Positions 38,001-45,700 of a stretch of 64,000 nucleotides of DNA are shown here, in pieces. A program made the position numbers and the translations under genes. The notes under the pieces are model-generated. The model ran no database searches, had not been told where the DNA came from, and saw only the letters and a program-made list of their open reading frames with translations. The number at the start of each line of letters is the position of its first letter. Position 1 is the stretch's first letter. The DNA is from Asterias amurensis. Lineage: Eukaryota; Echinodermata; Asteroidea; Forcipulatida; Asteriidae. Location: the NCBI RefSeq assembly GCF_032118995.1, contig NC_092656.1, positions 12,272,761 through 12,336,760 on the forward strand, read 5' to 3'.

Positions 38001-38345
38001 AAAATGGAAAAAAGAAATTATATTATGCATGACCATTATCAGATGAAAATTCAGTAACTTCTACCGGCGGTACCGCCTTCCCCAATTCCCTTTAATTTTG
38101 GAGAACTGCTTCTTTGACTGTACTGTAGTGTCGGAAATAGGTATCTAAACCATTCACTACACAACACTGTTCAACCTACCGAATTGTGTCCCGTGCAAAT
38201 CAAACTGCTGCATACGATATGCGCTGAATTCGTGGGCTGCGTGAACCGGTGAAATCATGATCAGCACCGGTACGAGAAAGAGCCAAGTTAGCGGCCAACT
38301 ACTCTTAAACATGTCAAACACCTCTCCAAATTCTTCCACCCACAT
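25996..38345 (-). CDS. NCLN: Nicalin, ER membrane subunit of the BOS/multipass translocon complex
   Basis: Fourteen coding exons join in frame to 556 residues; human nicalin has 563. Nicalin forms a complex with NOMO and TMEM147 at the ER translocon and helps multi-pass membrane proteins insert. Visible here: a hydrophobic N-terminal signal segment (about 17-34); AHEFSAYRMQQFDL at 36-49, close to human AHEFTVYRMQQYDL; an M28-peptidase-like (nicastrin-related) luminal fold with IAIVAHYDTFG (209-219), GADSNGSG (227-234) and SGGGKYSYQGTKRW (265 on); WEHERFSMRRLP; and a C-terminal transmembrane segment (about 514-534) with a short basic cytosolic tail ending TKES. The family is non-catalytic, as the metal ligands are not all kept. 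The ATG at 38343-38345 gives MWVEEFGEV, matching human MLEEAGEV; an in-frame TTG upstream is not needed. It lies head to head with the CCPG1-like gene. Confidence 0.96.
26191..26421. mobile_element. MITE family A with internal deletion
   Basis: Both TTAA ends are present but only 231 bp; the central hairpin segment is missing. Lies in the last NCLN intron. Confidence 0.8.
26470..26548 (-). CDS. NCLN: NCLN coding exon 13 (transmembrane)
   Basis: 79 nt between CTTGCAG and GTGAGC, encoding VKPAVFDLFLAAAIAGYLGI then IYLAVQ, the single C-terminal membrane span. Confidence 0.95.
26560..26760 (+). mobile_element. SINE-like fragment with B box
   Basis: CGTGGGTTCGAATCCCAACC preceded by CACTGCTCTAGAATTGCAAG, then a SINE body; adjacent to NCLN exon 13. 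Confidence 0.5.
26862..27177. mobile_element. MITE family C copy 2 (reverse, partial)
   Basis: Shares CATGAAATGCTTTACTTTTTGAG, the TTCTCGTTGTCGAGAA hairpin and TCCAATGGCTTTAA. In NCLN intron 12. Confidence 0.65.
27297..27350 (-). CDS. NCLN: NCLN coding exon 12
   Basis: 54 nt between TTTGCAG and GTAAGT, encoding EPEFVFYDGMKFTMYAY (492-508); human has DPEFVFYDQL. Confidence 0.93.
27440..27678. mobile_element. SINE-like family D copy 2
   Basis: AAGCAAACTTAATCACAGTA, GGACCCAATGGAGAGAAG, then GGGATTCAAACTAAGGTCCC. In NCLN intron 11. Confidence 0.6.
27679..28182. mobile_element. Foldback element in NCLN intron 11
   Basis: Ends AAAGCCCTTTTCACTTGGC and GTGTGAAAGGGGCTTTA with subterminal AGCAAGGGTCCCTTGC-like palindromes on both sides; TA on each flank suggests a Tc1/mariner-type duplication. 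Confidence 0.55.
28725..29092. mobile_element. MITE family A
   Basis: TTAA-flanked, reverse orientation, in NCLN intron 11, 60 bp from exon 11. Confidence 0.8.
29153..29322 (-). CDS. NCLN: NCLN coding exon 11
   Basis: Acceptor CTTTTCAG, donor GTGGGT. Encodes SWVNFLSSNPRPAQLM and SKHLNNEVKMVSIKADKR, aligned with human DWLTNQPRAAQL and VKADKR. Confidence 0.95.
29838..29916 (+). mobile_element. LINE/SINE 3' tail with (TTA)n
   Basis: GTGAAGCGCCTCGGGACCCT ... GGCGCTATATAAAAGCCGTT followed by eight TTA units; a 5'-truncated non-LTR element end. Confidence 0.6.
29925..30275 (+). mobile_element. LINE ORF2 C-terminal remnant with (TTA)n tail
   Basis: Open frame with RTRYGNRSFSIATPTLWNNL and PIHICASTTLDSFKTALKTH, the typical end of a jockey/CR1/L2-type reverse transcriptase protein, then GCGCTATATTAATGCATG and ATTATTATTATTA. 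5'-truncated; in NCLN intron 10. Confidence 0.75.
30405..30531 (-). CDS. NCLN: NCLN coding exon 10
   Basis: Acceptor TTTTCACAG, donor GTGAGT. Encodes SRVDVDVLARNVKVLAEALG, then RHIYGISKN and the linker to PEIFVDGM. Confidence 0.95.
30955..31331. mobile_element. MITE family C copy 3
   Basis: Starts near AAAGCAATCGAACAACATC and ends GTGTCCAATGGCTTTAA; only 10 bp from the NCLN exon 9 donor. Confidence 0.7.
31342..31532 (-). CDS. NCLN: NCLN coding exon 9
   Basis: Acceptor TTCATTTAG, donor GTGGGT. Encodes FSMIHKKINLADDLLAWEHE and RFSMRRLPAASLSH, nearly identical to human. Confidence 0.96.
31557..31920 (+). mobile_element. tRNA-derived SINE
   Basis: The head resembles a Ser/Leu-type tRNA: GTCATGGCCGAGTTGTTAAG (A box) and GTTCGAATCCC (B box) about 70 bp apart. 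The tail GGGCTATATAAGAATTGGTTATTATTATA resembles the LINE 3' end at 29870-29916. In NCLN intron 8. Confidence 0.75.
31944..32200. mobile_element. SINE-like family D copy 3
   Basis: AAAGCAAACTTAATCACTGT through GGATTTGAACCCGGGTCCC and ACCAGTACACCAACCTGACC. In NCLN intron 8, just past the tRNA-SINE. Confidence 0.6.
32447..32571 (-). CDS. NCLN: NCLN coding exon 8
   Basis: Acceptor GTTTTAG, donor GTGAGT. Encodes SFVLCLDSIAATDNLFLHVS and KPPKEGSISHQIFK; human has AFVLCLDTVG and HVSKPPREG. Confidence 0.95.
32650..32745. repeat. Tandem duplication of about 47 bp in NCLN intron 7
   Basis: ATAGCAAACTTTGGGTTAGA, AGC, poly-T and GGGGGTTAT occur twice in direct succession. Confidence 0.85.
33136..33224 (-). 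CDS. NCLN: NCLN coding exon 7
   Basis: Acceptor TTTTCTAG, donor GTGGGT. Encodes YNFLFLLSGGGKYSYQGTKR and WIEDSLEST (258-286). Confidence 0.94.
33385..33600. repeat. Interspersed repeat shared with 44105-44320
   Basis: Shared: TTGCCACCTACT-CTG, ACCCCCTTCA-AGTCT and GGTATCATCCACT-G. One copy is in an NCLN intron, the other in CCPG1-like intron 3. Class unknown. Confidence 0.5.
33715..33890 (-). pseudogene. LINE ORF2 C-terminal remnant, frameshifted
   Basis: Minus strand encodes SRGRPQTTY in one frame, then YVDTLCRDSGLRREELRTAM and EDQRVWRVI in another, a signature of LINE ORF2 C-termini broken by a frameshift. In NCLN intron 6. Confidence 0.65.
34009..34112 (-). CDS. NCLN: NCLN coding exon 6
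   Basis: Acceptor TGTAACAG, donor GTATCC. Encodes YLSFGADSNGSGVAALLELS and RLLSKLYSNSRTHA (223-256). Confidence 0.94.
34656..34739 (-). CDS. NCLN: NCLN coding exon 5
   Basis: Acceptor CTCATGCAG, donor GTAAG. Encodes GKLTGKGVEDQLPTIAIVAH then YDTFGIVP (195-222), the M28-like HYD element. Confidence 0.95.
34840..35205. mobile_element. MITE family A
   Basis: Diverged copy (AAAGACACTGGACACCAATC) with TTAA at both ends, in NCLN intron 4. Confidence 0.75.
35340..35419 (-). CDS. NCLN: NCLN coding exon 4
   Basis: Acceptor TTGGTGCAG, donor GTAAAG. Encodes VYANGFQMVVSGPQAKPI (168-185), aligned with human ATANGFQMVTSGVQSKAV. Confidence 0.93.
35796..36441. mobile_element. hAT-type non-autonomous element 2
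   Basis: 646 bp in NCLN intron 3, ends TAGTGCTGGGCG / CGCCCAGGCCTA, with a perfect 8-bp duplication GTCCTCAG (35788-35795, 36442-36449). Subterminal repeats of CCGGATATTCGAATA. Confidence 0.85.
36661..36805 (-). CDS. NCLN: NCLN coding exon 3
   Basis: Encodes HWLELEPQMMEQETTMPVYF and AHEDEDLLEIL (120-167), aligned with human ETAVPVYFAVEDEALLSI. Confidence 0.94.
37365..37555 (-). CDS. NCLN: NCLN coding exon 2
   Basis: Acceptor TTTCTCTTTAG, donor GTATTT. Encodes CRNALVNMEARP, CIITKLADL and MMEQSAGGLLILIPKEL (57-119), aligned with human TRNAVLNTEART and RQSAGAVVIILPR. Confidence 0.95.
38180..38345 (-). CDS. NCLN: NCLN coding exon 1
   Basis: Residues 1-55 plus a split codon: start, signal segment and AHEFSAYRMQQFDLHGTQFG. 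The donor is GTAGGT. Confidence 0.93.
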
Positions 38346-40460
38346 CTTGACCAAGGGTTGAGTCGAAATCTTCTGACAATTTCACTGTCTCCGTTGCAGT
38401 CGGATACGGTGCAAGACACGAAGAATTATTTCGATGGTACTCTCTTTCCCAAATAATTTCGCGTACACTTCGAACGTGAACGAAGGGGAACCAACGAAAC
38501 TCGCACATGTCGAAAATGCTCATGTAAAACCGTACCCGCAAGTTTTTTACAGGCCTTTGTGATTTTTGTACTCAACTATATGGTGCAGTGTTTGCCCAAC
38601 CCACTCTCGCCCCCCTGGCATTGCTGAGTTTGAAACACAAAATTATTTTTCGATTGAAAAAGACAAGAAAAAAAAAAGAAAAAAAACAAGCGCAGTTCAA
38701 ATTCATCATTCACATGATAGAGCTGCATGTTAATGCAAATCTCCTTTTCAATGATAAATATTACTAAACGTGTTTGCCATTGCGCGTAAGCCCCTTGTTT
38801 TCCTGTTGCGGGGAGCTCCGCTTTGTGTGATCATGGAGTTTCCTCCATGGTGTGATGGAGGCAAAACATAGCTCTATGGGGTAGAACCACAGAGCTAGAT
38901 AGAACAAAACTGACAAACTCCCACACCTGACGTCAGAAGTATGATGTAATTTTGACGCACGCCGCCAACGGCAGAGGAGTGTTTGAGCCTGCGTCGGGTG
39001 CTGCATACTCCTAAGGAGTTTTTTTAAAAGGAAATGCATGGAGAAGGAGGATGGAAGTACACGCCGTGTGTTTTCTATTTTATGTTGCATTCTCCCTCCT
39101 GCCCCTGGGAGGTCAAACCTTATTTTATTTTGTTGTAATATTATTCAAGTTAAACAAATAAGAATATCTGCCTCCTTCTGCATCATCACAATAGATTGTA
39201 CTGTTATGTCTTAGAGCCTGTATTAATAATAGCGTTGTAAGATCATTATGTGGTTATAATTGTTATTGTGCGATGACGGGGACGGCAATATCGGACAAAA
39301 ATTACATCTGCAAAACATATGTCATCACGTCAAAATTTAACATAGCCTTCGGGTATTTATTGAAACAACAATTCAGAGCGGCAACCCTTTACGTCATCAG
39401 TAGTACACATACATCAGCTTGCCCATTTATCGAGTCCCTCGTCTAACCTGGGTCAAATAAAGTCAGTGCCACTGTCGCAAGCAATTATAGCTCCTGCAAA
39501 TACTATCCGGAGGACACTATTGCATATGCAATATTGTCCGCAAGACGGTTTTGCAAATAATTATGCAATCGTGCCGCCCGGACGCTGCTGCATAATGCAA
39601 TTGTGTCCGCCCGGACACATTTAATTTTGCATGTGAAGTTGTGGTCGCCCCCGTGCAACACCGTCCTTGCAGTAAATTTAACGCCCTTGGTCGATGGAAC
39701 ACGTTCTCCATGTTTACAAAGCTAAATAAGAATGACATGGGAAATGTTCGGCCGCCAGGTATTCGCTGCAATCAAAATGTGAATAATTCACGTGTATGCA
39801 CGCTCGCTTACGCGCGCACATAATACAGTCATGTACATAAATGTCCACCGGACGGTTTTTGCATAGCCCGGACACGATTGCATAATATGCAAAAGTGTCC
39901 GGAGCGGACAGTATTGCATGGCGGACACAATTGCATCTGACACCCCCGCCCCTCCCCAACCCCCACCCCCTCAAAAACTTCAGAAATTGGGATTTTTTTA
40001 AGAGGGGGTTTTCTCTGTGAGGAATAAAACAGTAAAATGAAAAAAATTCATTTTAAGCAGGCTTTTTGCAACATCGTAAAAAATTATAGCAACTCATGTA
40101 CACGTATAATTGTTTTTATTGTCCTGACACTATACTGAGGTTGCAGGGAAATAATGGTTCCTTTTTGTATTTATCCCTTCCATGAATCGAGGTAGAAATT
40201 TCTACCTCCATGTCCCTATACTCATGGAGGAATAAATTACAACCTATAAAATGCACAGCTAGGTTTCAAGGGAACTTAATTGGCCTGGGCCAGCCCGGGC
40301 GCACACGTCACCCATGGATCAGACTAAATTTATTCTTCCATTGCGTCACCCCAGGTCCCCCATGTTCTCAGTTTCATCATTTGCACGAATTTTAAGATGT
40401 TATCAACCCCGGGCCCCAGTGAAATTTGGGGAAGAAGAAGAGGAGACGGGTTAGTTTCCT
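38346..40460. promoter_or_regulatory. Divergent NCLN / CCPG1-like intergenic region
   Basis: Separates two head-to-head starts. Contains TGACGTCA at 38928-38935 and the palindrome cluster at 39495-39940. The NCLN core promoter was not pinpointed. Confidence 0.5.
39495..39940. repeat. Clustered imperfect palindromes of GGACA/TTGCAT
   Basis: Includes 39512-39539 (28-bp near-palindrome centred on TGCATATGCA) and 39868-39902 (35-bp near-palindrome bounded by CCGGACAC/GTGTCCGG), plus repeated GCATAATGCAATTGTGTCCG motifs. In the NCLN/CCPG1-like intergenic space. Confidence 0.75.
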
Positions 40461-40550
40461 ATTGGATAATTTCCGTAAGTTTGATTGGGCAGACGGAGCA
40501 CGTGCCTAAACACAGTTCTAAAAACAAACAAACATGACCTAATGACGTCA
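40461..40550 (+). promoter_or_regulatory. Candidate proximal promoter of the CCPG1-like gene
   Basis: Within 90 bp lie two reversed CCAAT boxes (ATTGG at 40461-40465 and 40484-40488), a palindromic E-box CACGTG (40499-40504) and a full CRE, TGACGTCA (40543-40550). A 5' UTR exon ending at 40667 follows. CRE-type sites bind ATF/CREB-class bZIP factors; any link to the unfolded-protein response is inference. No exact ERSE (CCAAT-N9-CCACG) was seen. A second perfect TGACGTCA lies at 38928-38935, nearer NCLN. Confidence 0.5.
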
Positions 40551-40599
40551 TAACCAGAGGTCACGAATGAGAAAAAAATAAACACAACCATTTTCTTTT

Positions 40600-40667
40600 C
40601 TCATTCATTTCACCAAGTGTCACTGAGTGTGGGTTTGTTCGGCTGGCGAACAGCGACAACTCTGTCG
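40600..40667 (+). other. CCPG1: Probable non-coding first exon of the CCPG1-like gene (start approximate)
   Basis: Sequence downstream of the promoter motifs ends CTCTGTCG before a strong GTAAGT donor at 40668. No other donor lies between the promoter motifs and the coding start exon. The 5' boundary is a guess. Confidence 0.4.
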
Positions 40668-42172
40668 GTAAGTTAACATTTCTTTTCAAGGAATTCTGCA
40701 CTTTCTGTAAGATGTCAGTTGATCATTAGGTTATGAAAATATTCTTGAAATGTTAAGCAACATTATTTGAGAAAGCTAATCACTGCTCTGGCACTTTTTC
40801 GACTTTTGCGAGGGTTGAATTTGAAACGTCTGGATCTTGGCTGGTCATTTTAATCGTTGTTATTGCCGTTTTTGTGCGAAGAGAGTAAATTTAATTTTCC
40901 GAACTGAACCAGAAGTACTAGACTCGCAATTGATGTATGAACAAAGTTGAGTGACACGTTGATAATTTCTTTACTAGTTTGATAATGGTTTTGCCTGTGA
41001 CGTGATATAGTGTGATTGTCTCTGTGACTTGTGTAAAACTGTAGGCCTAAAGTAATATTAATAAATGTTGGTGTAAAAAATAACAAAAATAACAGCAACA
41101 ACAAGTTGAACAACAACAAAAATTTCAACAACAGAACAAAACAAATGTGCACAAACAATACTACGGTGCTTTTCCTATCCTCTATGTATTCCCTGAACTA
41201 TAGGCCTGGTTGGTGGAGCCACCAATCGCTAGCGAGAGGCCAGGGTTAGGGGTAGCTGTGTCTGTCGGGGGAAGTCTGTGTCCAACTGGACTGCCACAAT
41301 TGTCATTGATCAGTGATTGTTTAAAAAAAAAAAAATAACAATCTCTTTTGAGTAAATTATGTTAGTTTAGTTGGAAAAGTTTCCGTATGGCGCCACCACT
41401 TTTTCATTCGAAATAAAATAATAGAGTATCTAATTTAAGTGATTGATATATCCCTTTTTGTAAAAATTAGTGAAAAAGTGGTGGCGCCATGCGGAAAGTT
41501 ATCCGTTTAGTTAGTAATACTATTCTATCAGAAAAGTTAAAAAGTGGCAGCTTGAAGTTGATAAAGGAATTGTATCCTGTGTCTTCATGATTGATCATAA
41601 GCAGGCCTGTGTGGCTGTAAAGAGAATTATTATGAACTCCCACTGCATGCAAACGTTCGTCCTCCAATGATTTACCATGAAGAGAGCATGTGTGCAGTAT
41701 AACTGGGTGAACTCTCCAGGGAAATGTTTGTTTATACTTTGTTTTATAGAGGTTGCAAAGAACACAAGGCCAAAATTAAAGGCGCCTCAAAACAAAAAAT
41801 CACTATCAACGAAACAAATATGAATCTTCAGCAGACTCTTTAATGATTCAAGTATTGGTTTGCTTTTCTGCAGCCATTCCACAGAGCCAGGCCCACATTG
41901 GAGAAGACTCGGTTTGCTACCTTAGTTTGTGTCTTAAGAGTTCGGTTATGTGCTAGGAAGAATGACTGTAGGTTGCGAGTTAGTTGTGGTTGCTGAAGCC
42001 TTTCACAATCCTGGGTATTTCAGTACGAGTGCCTCTAAGATATTCCTCCTAGAACTATGGGGTTCATTATGCTATCGTCTCCAAGAGCGGAACAAACTCA
42101 TAGTTTTAGGAGTAGAAGATAATGTAGATCGATTTGAAGTCAACATGCTTAGTGACAGTGACAAGTGAAACT

Positions 42173-42541
42173 TTAAAGGCAGTGGACACTATTGGTAATT
42201 GTCAAAGACTAGCCTTCACAGTTGGTGTATCTCAACATATGCATAAAATAACAAACCTCTGAAAACTTGAGCTCAATCGGTCATCGAACTTGCGAGATAA
42301 TAATGAAAGAAAAAAACACCCTTGTCACACAAAGTTGTGTGTGTTAAGATGGTTGATTTCGAGACCTCAAGTTCTAAATCTGAGGTCTCGAAATCAAATT
42401 CGTGGAAAACTATAGCACTTTAGAGGGAGCCGTTTCTCACAATGTTTTATACCATCAACCTCTCCCCATTGCTTGTCACCAAGAAACGTTTTATGCTAAT
42501 AAATATTTTGAGTAATTACCCATAGTGTCCACTGCCTTTAA
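42173..42541. mobile_element. MITE family A
   Basis: TTAA-flanked, 60 bp upstream of the acceptor of the CCPG1-like start exon. Confidence 0.85.
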
Positions 42542-42602
42542 GGTGACACACAGGCCAAAAGTAAATTTCAACACTTTGTTTTGTTTTTATTTCCTTGTTT
42601 AG

Positions 42603-42720
42603 GATGTGAATATAGCCAGAATTGAGATCAATCTTTGAGGATTGAAACATGTCTTCTGAAAGTGACGGTGGGGAATCCCCTAAGGGCTGGACTGTTTTAG
42701 ACGGTCATGGACGCACTGAG
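42603..42720 (+). CDS. CCPG1: CCPG1-like exon with start codon (coding from 42649)
   Basis: Acceptor CTTGTTTAG at 42594-42602, 46 nt of 5' UTR, then ATG at 42649. Encodes MSSESDGGESPKGWTVLDGH and GRTE before GTATTC. It carries the W-T-V-L LIR core with a preceding Ser-Pro. Confidence 0.85.
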
Positions 42721-45700
42721 GTATTCCAAATTCTCTAATTGTGTTTATTTATTTATTTATTTTAATTGTCTTATTAAACCAAGTTATCCCGTCAGTTTTG
42801 TGGAACTGTTCTCCATTGGGACCCTGCATGCAACAGTACAATAAAATACACAAGAATAAAATACGAAAGCAGCAAAAAATGATCTATGAGTACATGAAGT
42901 ACGATTAAACATAACACAAAATGGGGCCTACATTTAAGAATAACATGCAAAGATGACACAGTCATCCACAAAAAAGAGGCATTGTAAGGCATCAAGTATA
43001 TTAAAGTGGACTTGAAAAAAAGAATGTGAATTTTTGTACAAACTAAAGGCATTAATTTGTACTTACACAACACATGTGACCAACGGCTTAACGTCCCATC
43101 TGAAGGACAAGGACAGTGTTACGGCTCGGGATTCGAACCCACACTCTGGTGATCAGAAACACCATAGTTTGAATTCGGTGCTCTTAACCGCTCAGCCACG
43201 TCACTTCAATATATTACATGTATTTCTGTAAATTTCTGCGTGATCTCTTTCAGGATTCTGATGATTCCTCTGGATCAGGCTCCTCATCTGACTTTGTTGA
43301 TCTTGGAGAGGACAGAGTTCAGTATCATCACACCAGCAGGAGCAGCAGCGCCATCAATGTCGTACCAAGCGAGAGTGTGAGACCAAGCGCAGCATCAAGC
43401 CTCCCTGCTAACTTCAGAGCCCACGTGGGCGGAGCAAGCCAGGTTGAGAATCTTAAGGCTGATGCTTGCCTCAATGCTGAAGGCATAACTTCATCTTTAT
43501 ACACCACAATGCCGTTTCAGTTTACATCAGCTCTTGATGAAACCGAAAACAACCCGAGTGCCCCAAGGGGTCAGATACCTGATCTGGAGACTTTGGTATC
43601 TTCATGCTCGACGCTTGTCGGCTCAGAGTCCCCTGCCCTGTTATCCTCAACTGGTGACCTTAACAGTTCGGGAAACCATCTTGAGCAAGCTGGCGATGAG
43701 CAAATTGAAGTTGCTCAGCAATCGGTGATTATGTCTGATGGAGAGATTGATGCTGCGACTGAAGTTATCCAGGATGAAGAGGGTCCATCTAGCCTCGCAT
43801 CCGACACCATATCGGTAGACAGCATTGAGGTGATCTCCTTGCCATTGATTGGAGGAGACCAACTGATGAAAGCTGAAACGCTGATGAAGTTTGGATGGTT
43901 GGGTGACGAGACAAGGGAGAAAGATAAGGCAGATTCGGAATTGGTTTCTCAATCAGGTTAGTGGAATTGAAATTATGTAGTTAAAATGTTCCCCTGTCTG
44001 TCCTTTCAGTGTCATTGAATGAAGGGTTTACTGTAAATACAAAGCTAGCTTCTTGAACATCTTAGTATGTTGAATTTTAAGTATATTAATTTTATTTTGA
44101 AGGGACATTGCCATGGGCAGCCCTTCAAGGTGTGAGTGCTTCACTTCACTTGAGCTATTGACCCAAATCAAGTGCCACCAGGAGCACGTTGCCACCTACT
44201 TCTGAAACACTGAAACATGGCTACCCCCTTCAAAGTCTGTAAAGATATTGGCATGGGTATCATCCACTGTAAAAGGAACCTGGCTGGTAGGGCCTAGAGC
44301 ACTTGCTCATCAACTTTTGTGTGAAGCAACTACGGTTATAATAATATTGAAGTCTTATAAATATAGCGCACGTATCTAGCAAACAAGGTACTCAAGGCCC
44401 TGAGTATTGTATACAAACTTTCAGAAAGAAAGGTACATGTAATTGCAGTGATGAATTTTGAGACCCAATTATTTAGCACCTTATAAGGGTTTACAAGTTG
44501 CTACGGCGCATACAGCAGCCACAGCCAGGAACACTGGGGCGAACCCGTTATCTTTTCGAAAATTTGCACTGGGTTCTTTTACATGCGTTACACAACGGCT
44601 TTACGTCCCATCCTCTGGTTATGTGTCATGACTGGGTATCGAACCCATACTCTTACGCTGACAACACCAGAGATTGGATCCGGTGACCTAGATCAGGACA
44701 TGCCACAAATTATTTAAAATGGTTGGTCAACTCGCTGGCAAATGTAATCAAAAGTACATGTAGGAGGGTTAACTATTAAATAGACTGTACTGAGTATTGA
44801 TAAATTTTGTCAATACTCAGTACAGTCATGTTCTACATGTATGTAATGTCTCCAGCCTGTAATACCTTTTTTTCTTCTAACTCATCAGTAGCAGACCCTC
44901 TGTACAATGATCAGTCTCCTGTGAGCTCACCAAGTGAAGAATCTGACTCGTCTGAGTTTGAACGCATTGAGGTGGACATGATCCCACCCCTGTCCGAGAT
45001 CGTGAACCATGCTATTCATAATGCTGAGGATGATGAGGAGAACAAGATGGATGTGGCAGGAGCCAGACCAATATCACAAATGGTGAGAGCATGCATGTGT
45101 TTACTTGTTTTGTTTCATGTAATTAATTTGTTCTTATAGAGTATTTTATACAAAAAAGATATCAATGTGCTTTACACTAGTGATAATGATATAGTAAAAA
45201 ATTCACTACATTGGTTTATGTAGTTTTGTTGGGAATATGCAATGGATGATATGGCAGTATTTGTTTCGGACAAACAAGAATGCTCACAAAAGGAAGTATT
45301 GGGAAAGCAAATTTGGTCAATTTTTACCACAAGGTTAGACAGAAAGGTTCTGATTAAAGGTGTTTCAAACTCAGTATAAAACATGTCGAGTTAATACTTC
45401 CAGTACTTCCTCAGGGTACCACAATGATTTAATAGATGTTAATTTTGCATCAGAATAAAGAATGTTGTTGTTTTTGTTTTTTTACCCTTACACAGCTATG
45501 TGTTTTAGGCACTGTCAGTACAAAGCAAAGGTGGGAGGTTTGAATCCCCCTCCCCCAGGGGCCTTTCTCAAACCCTGGCTTGGGCTCCGGCTCAGGCTTA
45601 GGCTCCGCGCGCTGTGTACGCAGCTTTGCCTTAACCTGCATTTGGGAGCAACGCGTATTGCTGATTGTACATCAGCATGCGGAGCCTGAGCCGAGGCCTA

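Noticed and set aside
43112..43206. Possible functional tRNA gene on the minus strand
   Set aside because: A and B boxes are present but the acceptor stem does not pair cleanly and SINE-type sequence continues beyond it.
43218..43253. In-frame ATG upstream of CCPG1-like exon 3 as an alternative start
   Set aside because: A strong pyrimidine tract and CAG acceptor lie between it and the coding region, and the upstream exon with the WTVL motif joins in phase.
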